DNA of 5,927 nucleotides from positions 1 through 5,927 of the forward strand of contig PMBY01000349.1 of the NCBI GenBank assembly GCA_003153875.1, read 5' to 3'. The notes under the pieces were generated by a model. That model saw only the letters and a program-made list of their open reading frames with translations, was not told where the DNA came from and did no database searches. The DNA is from Myxococcales bacterium (lineage in GTDB: Bacteria > Myxococcota > Polyangia > Fen-1088). This document shows, piece by piece, positions 4,632-5,927 of this stretch. A program made the position numbers and the translations under genes. Position 1 is the first letter of the stretch, and every line of letters begins with the position of its first letter.

Positions 4632-5927
4632 CTAGGAGGGCTTTGCCTGCACGTCGTCCGCTCGCCCTGCGTCCTCGGCCGCTGTCCCTTCCTGCTCCGC
4701 CTCGGCACTCTGAGCTGGTGTCCCTTCCTTCTCCTCCTCGAGGCGTCGGTAGATGGTGCGAGTGGCGATTCCCAGCAGCTGTGCGCACAGCCGTTTGTCG
4801 CCTCCCACGTGGCCCAGAGTCGCGTGGATCACGCGTCGCTCGATCTCGCCCAGCGGCGTCCCGATGGCGAACGTGATGCTTTTTCCGTCGCTGGCGTTGC
4901 CCTGGCCTGTGCGCACCTCGACCGGCAGATCGTCCAACTCCACGGCAGTCCCGCGCGACAGCACCACCGCCCGCTCGATGGTGTTCTCCAACTCGCGCAC
5001 GTTCCCCGGCCAGTCGTAGCGCACGAGAGCATCGGCCGCAGGCCGGGCGAAGCCCGCCAGATGACGGTCGTTCCGCTCGCCAAAGAAGCGCAGAAAGTGC
5101 TCCGCCAGCAAAGGAATGTCGTCGCGCCGTTCACGCAGAGGTGGCACGCGCAAGGCGATGACATTGAGTCGGTAGTACAGATCCTCCCGGAAACGACCCT
5201 CGCGCACGGCGCTGCGCAGGTCCTGGTTGGTGGCAGCAACCAAGCGCAAGTCAACTTTGGATGCCCGGCCTCCCAGGCGCTCCACCTCACCTTCTTGCAG
5301 CACGCGCAGCAACTTGACCTGGACATGGGTTGGGATTTCCCCGATCTCGTCGAGGAAAAGCGTGCCGCCGTCGGCCTGCAGAAAGCGGCCGTCGTGACGC
5401 TGGATGGCCCCTGTGAACGCCCCGCGTTCGTAGCCGAAGAGCTCGGCTTCGAGAATCGTTTCAGGCAGGGCCGCGCAGTTGACCGGAACAAAGGGACCCG
5501 AGACACGCGGCGAAGCGGCGTGGATGGCCCGCGCCAGCAATTCCTTGCCGGTTCCTGATTCACCCAGAAGCAACACGGTGGCCATGGACGGCGACGCCTG
5601 CATCACCGTCTCCATGGTGCGGCGCCAAGCCAGCGACTGGCCGATGAGCGCTTTGTGCCTTTCGGCGGCCAGTTGGGCGCGCAACGAGCGGTTTTCCTGC
5701 AGCAGATTGTGCTTCTCCAGCGCTTTGCTGACGGCGCGAACCACATGCGCGCGCTTGAGCGGCTTGGTGACGAAGTCGTAGGCACCCTGCCTCATGGCAT
5801 CCACGGCGTTTTCCACCGAGCCATAGGCGGTCATGAGGATGGTCTCGGTCTCCGGCGAGACGCTGCGGCTGGCCTTGAGCAAGTCCAGGCCAGACATGCC
5901 AGGCATGATCAAATCGGTGAGCACCAC
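4632..5927 (-). CDS. Sigma-54-dependent response regulator, NtrC family (5' end outside window)
   Basis: This is a cytoplasmic transcription activator that remodels sigma-54 RNA polymerase after phosphorylation by a sensor kinase. Residue numbers here count from the window edge. The receiver domain is cut: the phospho-acceptor Asp is residue 5 ([12 protein letters not shown]), with the conserved Thr at 33 (LMTAYGS) and Lys at 55 (VTKPL), so about 50 residues are missing. A helical linker (about 66-92) leads to the AAA+ domain: Walker A GESGTGKE (122-129), the sigma-54-contacting GAFTGA (169-174), Walker B GGTLFLDE (187-194), arginine-finger region [10 protein letters not shown] (246-255) and [10 protein letters not shown] (306-315). 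A Fis-type helix-turn-helix lies at about 358-396 ([16 protein letters not shown]). A Glu/Ala-rich tail (398-431) follows, longer than usual. All catalytic motifs are intact. No kinase gene is in view. Its position ahead of gspC suggests, but does not prove, that it controls the secretion operon. Confidence 0.94.
   Translation of the reverse strand: MVLTDLIMPGMSGLDLLKASRSVSPETETILMTAYGSVENAVDAMRQGAYDFVTKPLKRAHVVRAVSKALEKHNLLQENRSLRAQLAAERHKALIGQSLAWRRTMETVMQASPSMATVLLLGESGTGKELLARAIHAASPRVSGPFVPVNCAALPETILEAELFGYERGAFTGAIQRHDGRFLQADGGTLFLDEIGEIPTHVQVKLLRVLQEGEVERLGGRASKVDLRLVAATNQDLRSAVREGRFREDLYYRLNVIALRVPPLRERRDDIPLLAEHFLRFFGERNDRHLAGFARPAADALVRYDWPGNVRELENTIERAVVLSRGTAVELDDLPVEVRTGQGNASDGKSITFAIGTPLGEIERRVIHATLGHVGGDKRLCAQLLGIATRTIYRRLEEEKEGTPAQSAEAEQEGTAAEDAGRADDVQAKPS

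Noticed and set aside
4504..4788. Small minus-strand frames spanning the regulator 3' end and the intergenic region
   Set aside because: They overlap the regulator coding end in other frames, are Arg-rich and match no family I recognise.
4383..5558. Plus-strand open frame of 391 codons across the regulator and the intergenic region
   Set aside because: It is antisense to the intact AAA+ and helix-turn-helix coding sequence of the regulator and shows no family motif. High third-position GC explains the open frame.

Overview
The window is GC-rich and coded almost entirely on the minus strand. It holds the start of a type II secretion system (T2SS) locus from a Gram-negative bacterium. In minus-strand order it contains: a sigma-54-dependent (NtrC-family) response regulator whose 5' end lies outside the window (5927 to 4632); a 185-bp intergenic region; gspC (4446 to 3514); gspD (3517 to 662); and the first 219 codons of gspE (659 to 1, running off the window). 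The style suggests a myxobacterium or related former delta-proteobacterium: long Ala/Pro/Lys-rich low-complexity tails, strong GC bias, long antisense shadow frames and a sigma-54 regulator beside a T2SS cluster. That taxonomic call is an inference; no rRNA or other marker is present.

The three gsp genes look like one translationally coupled operon. The gspC stop and gspD start overlap as ATGA, and gspD and gspE are 2 bp apart, with the gspE ribosome binding site inside the last codons of gspD. GspC (inner-membrane clamp with HR and PDZ domains), GspD (outer-membrane secretin with N0-N3 periplasmic domains) and GspE (cytoplasmic assembly ATPase) together span the whole envelope. The pseudopilins, GspF, GspL and GspM would be expected beyond position 1.

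The only non-coding stretch (4447-4631) holds a good candidate sigma-54 promoter right before gspC and a perfect 13-bp palindrome about 96 bp upstream of its predicted start. The adjacent regulator carries the GAFTGA sigma-54 contact motif. The simplest model is that this regulator, or a paralogue, drives the T2SS operon through sigma-54. The GspE N terminus also carries two 24-residue MshEN-type motifs separated by 5 residues, the signature of c-di-GMP binding, so secretion may be controlled both by transcription and by second messenger.

Other notable points are a CxxC pair in GspC, a CX4C pair and proline-rich insertions in GspD, and a coiled-coil plus histone-H1-like tail at the GspD C terminus. 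I see no mobile elements, CRISPR arrays, tRNA or rRNA. The window shows a recognisable T2SS with unusual accessory features rather than a wholly new system.
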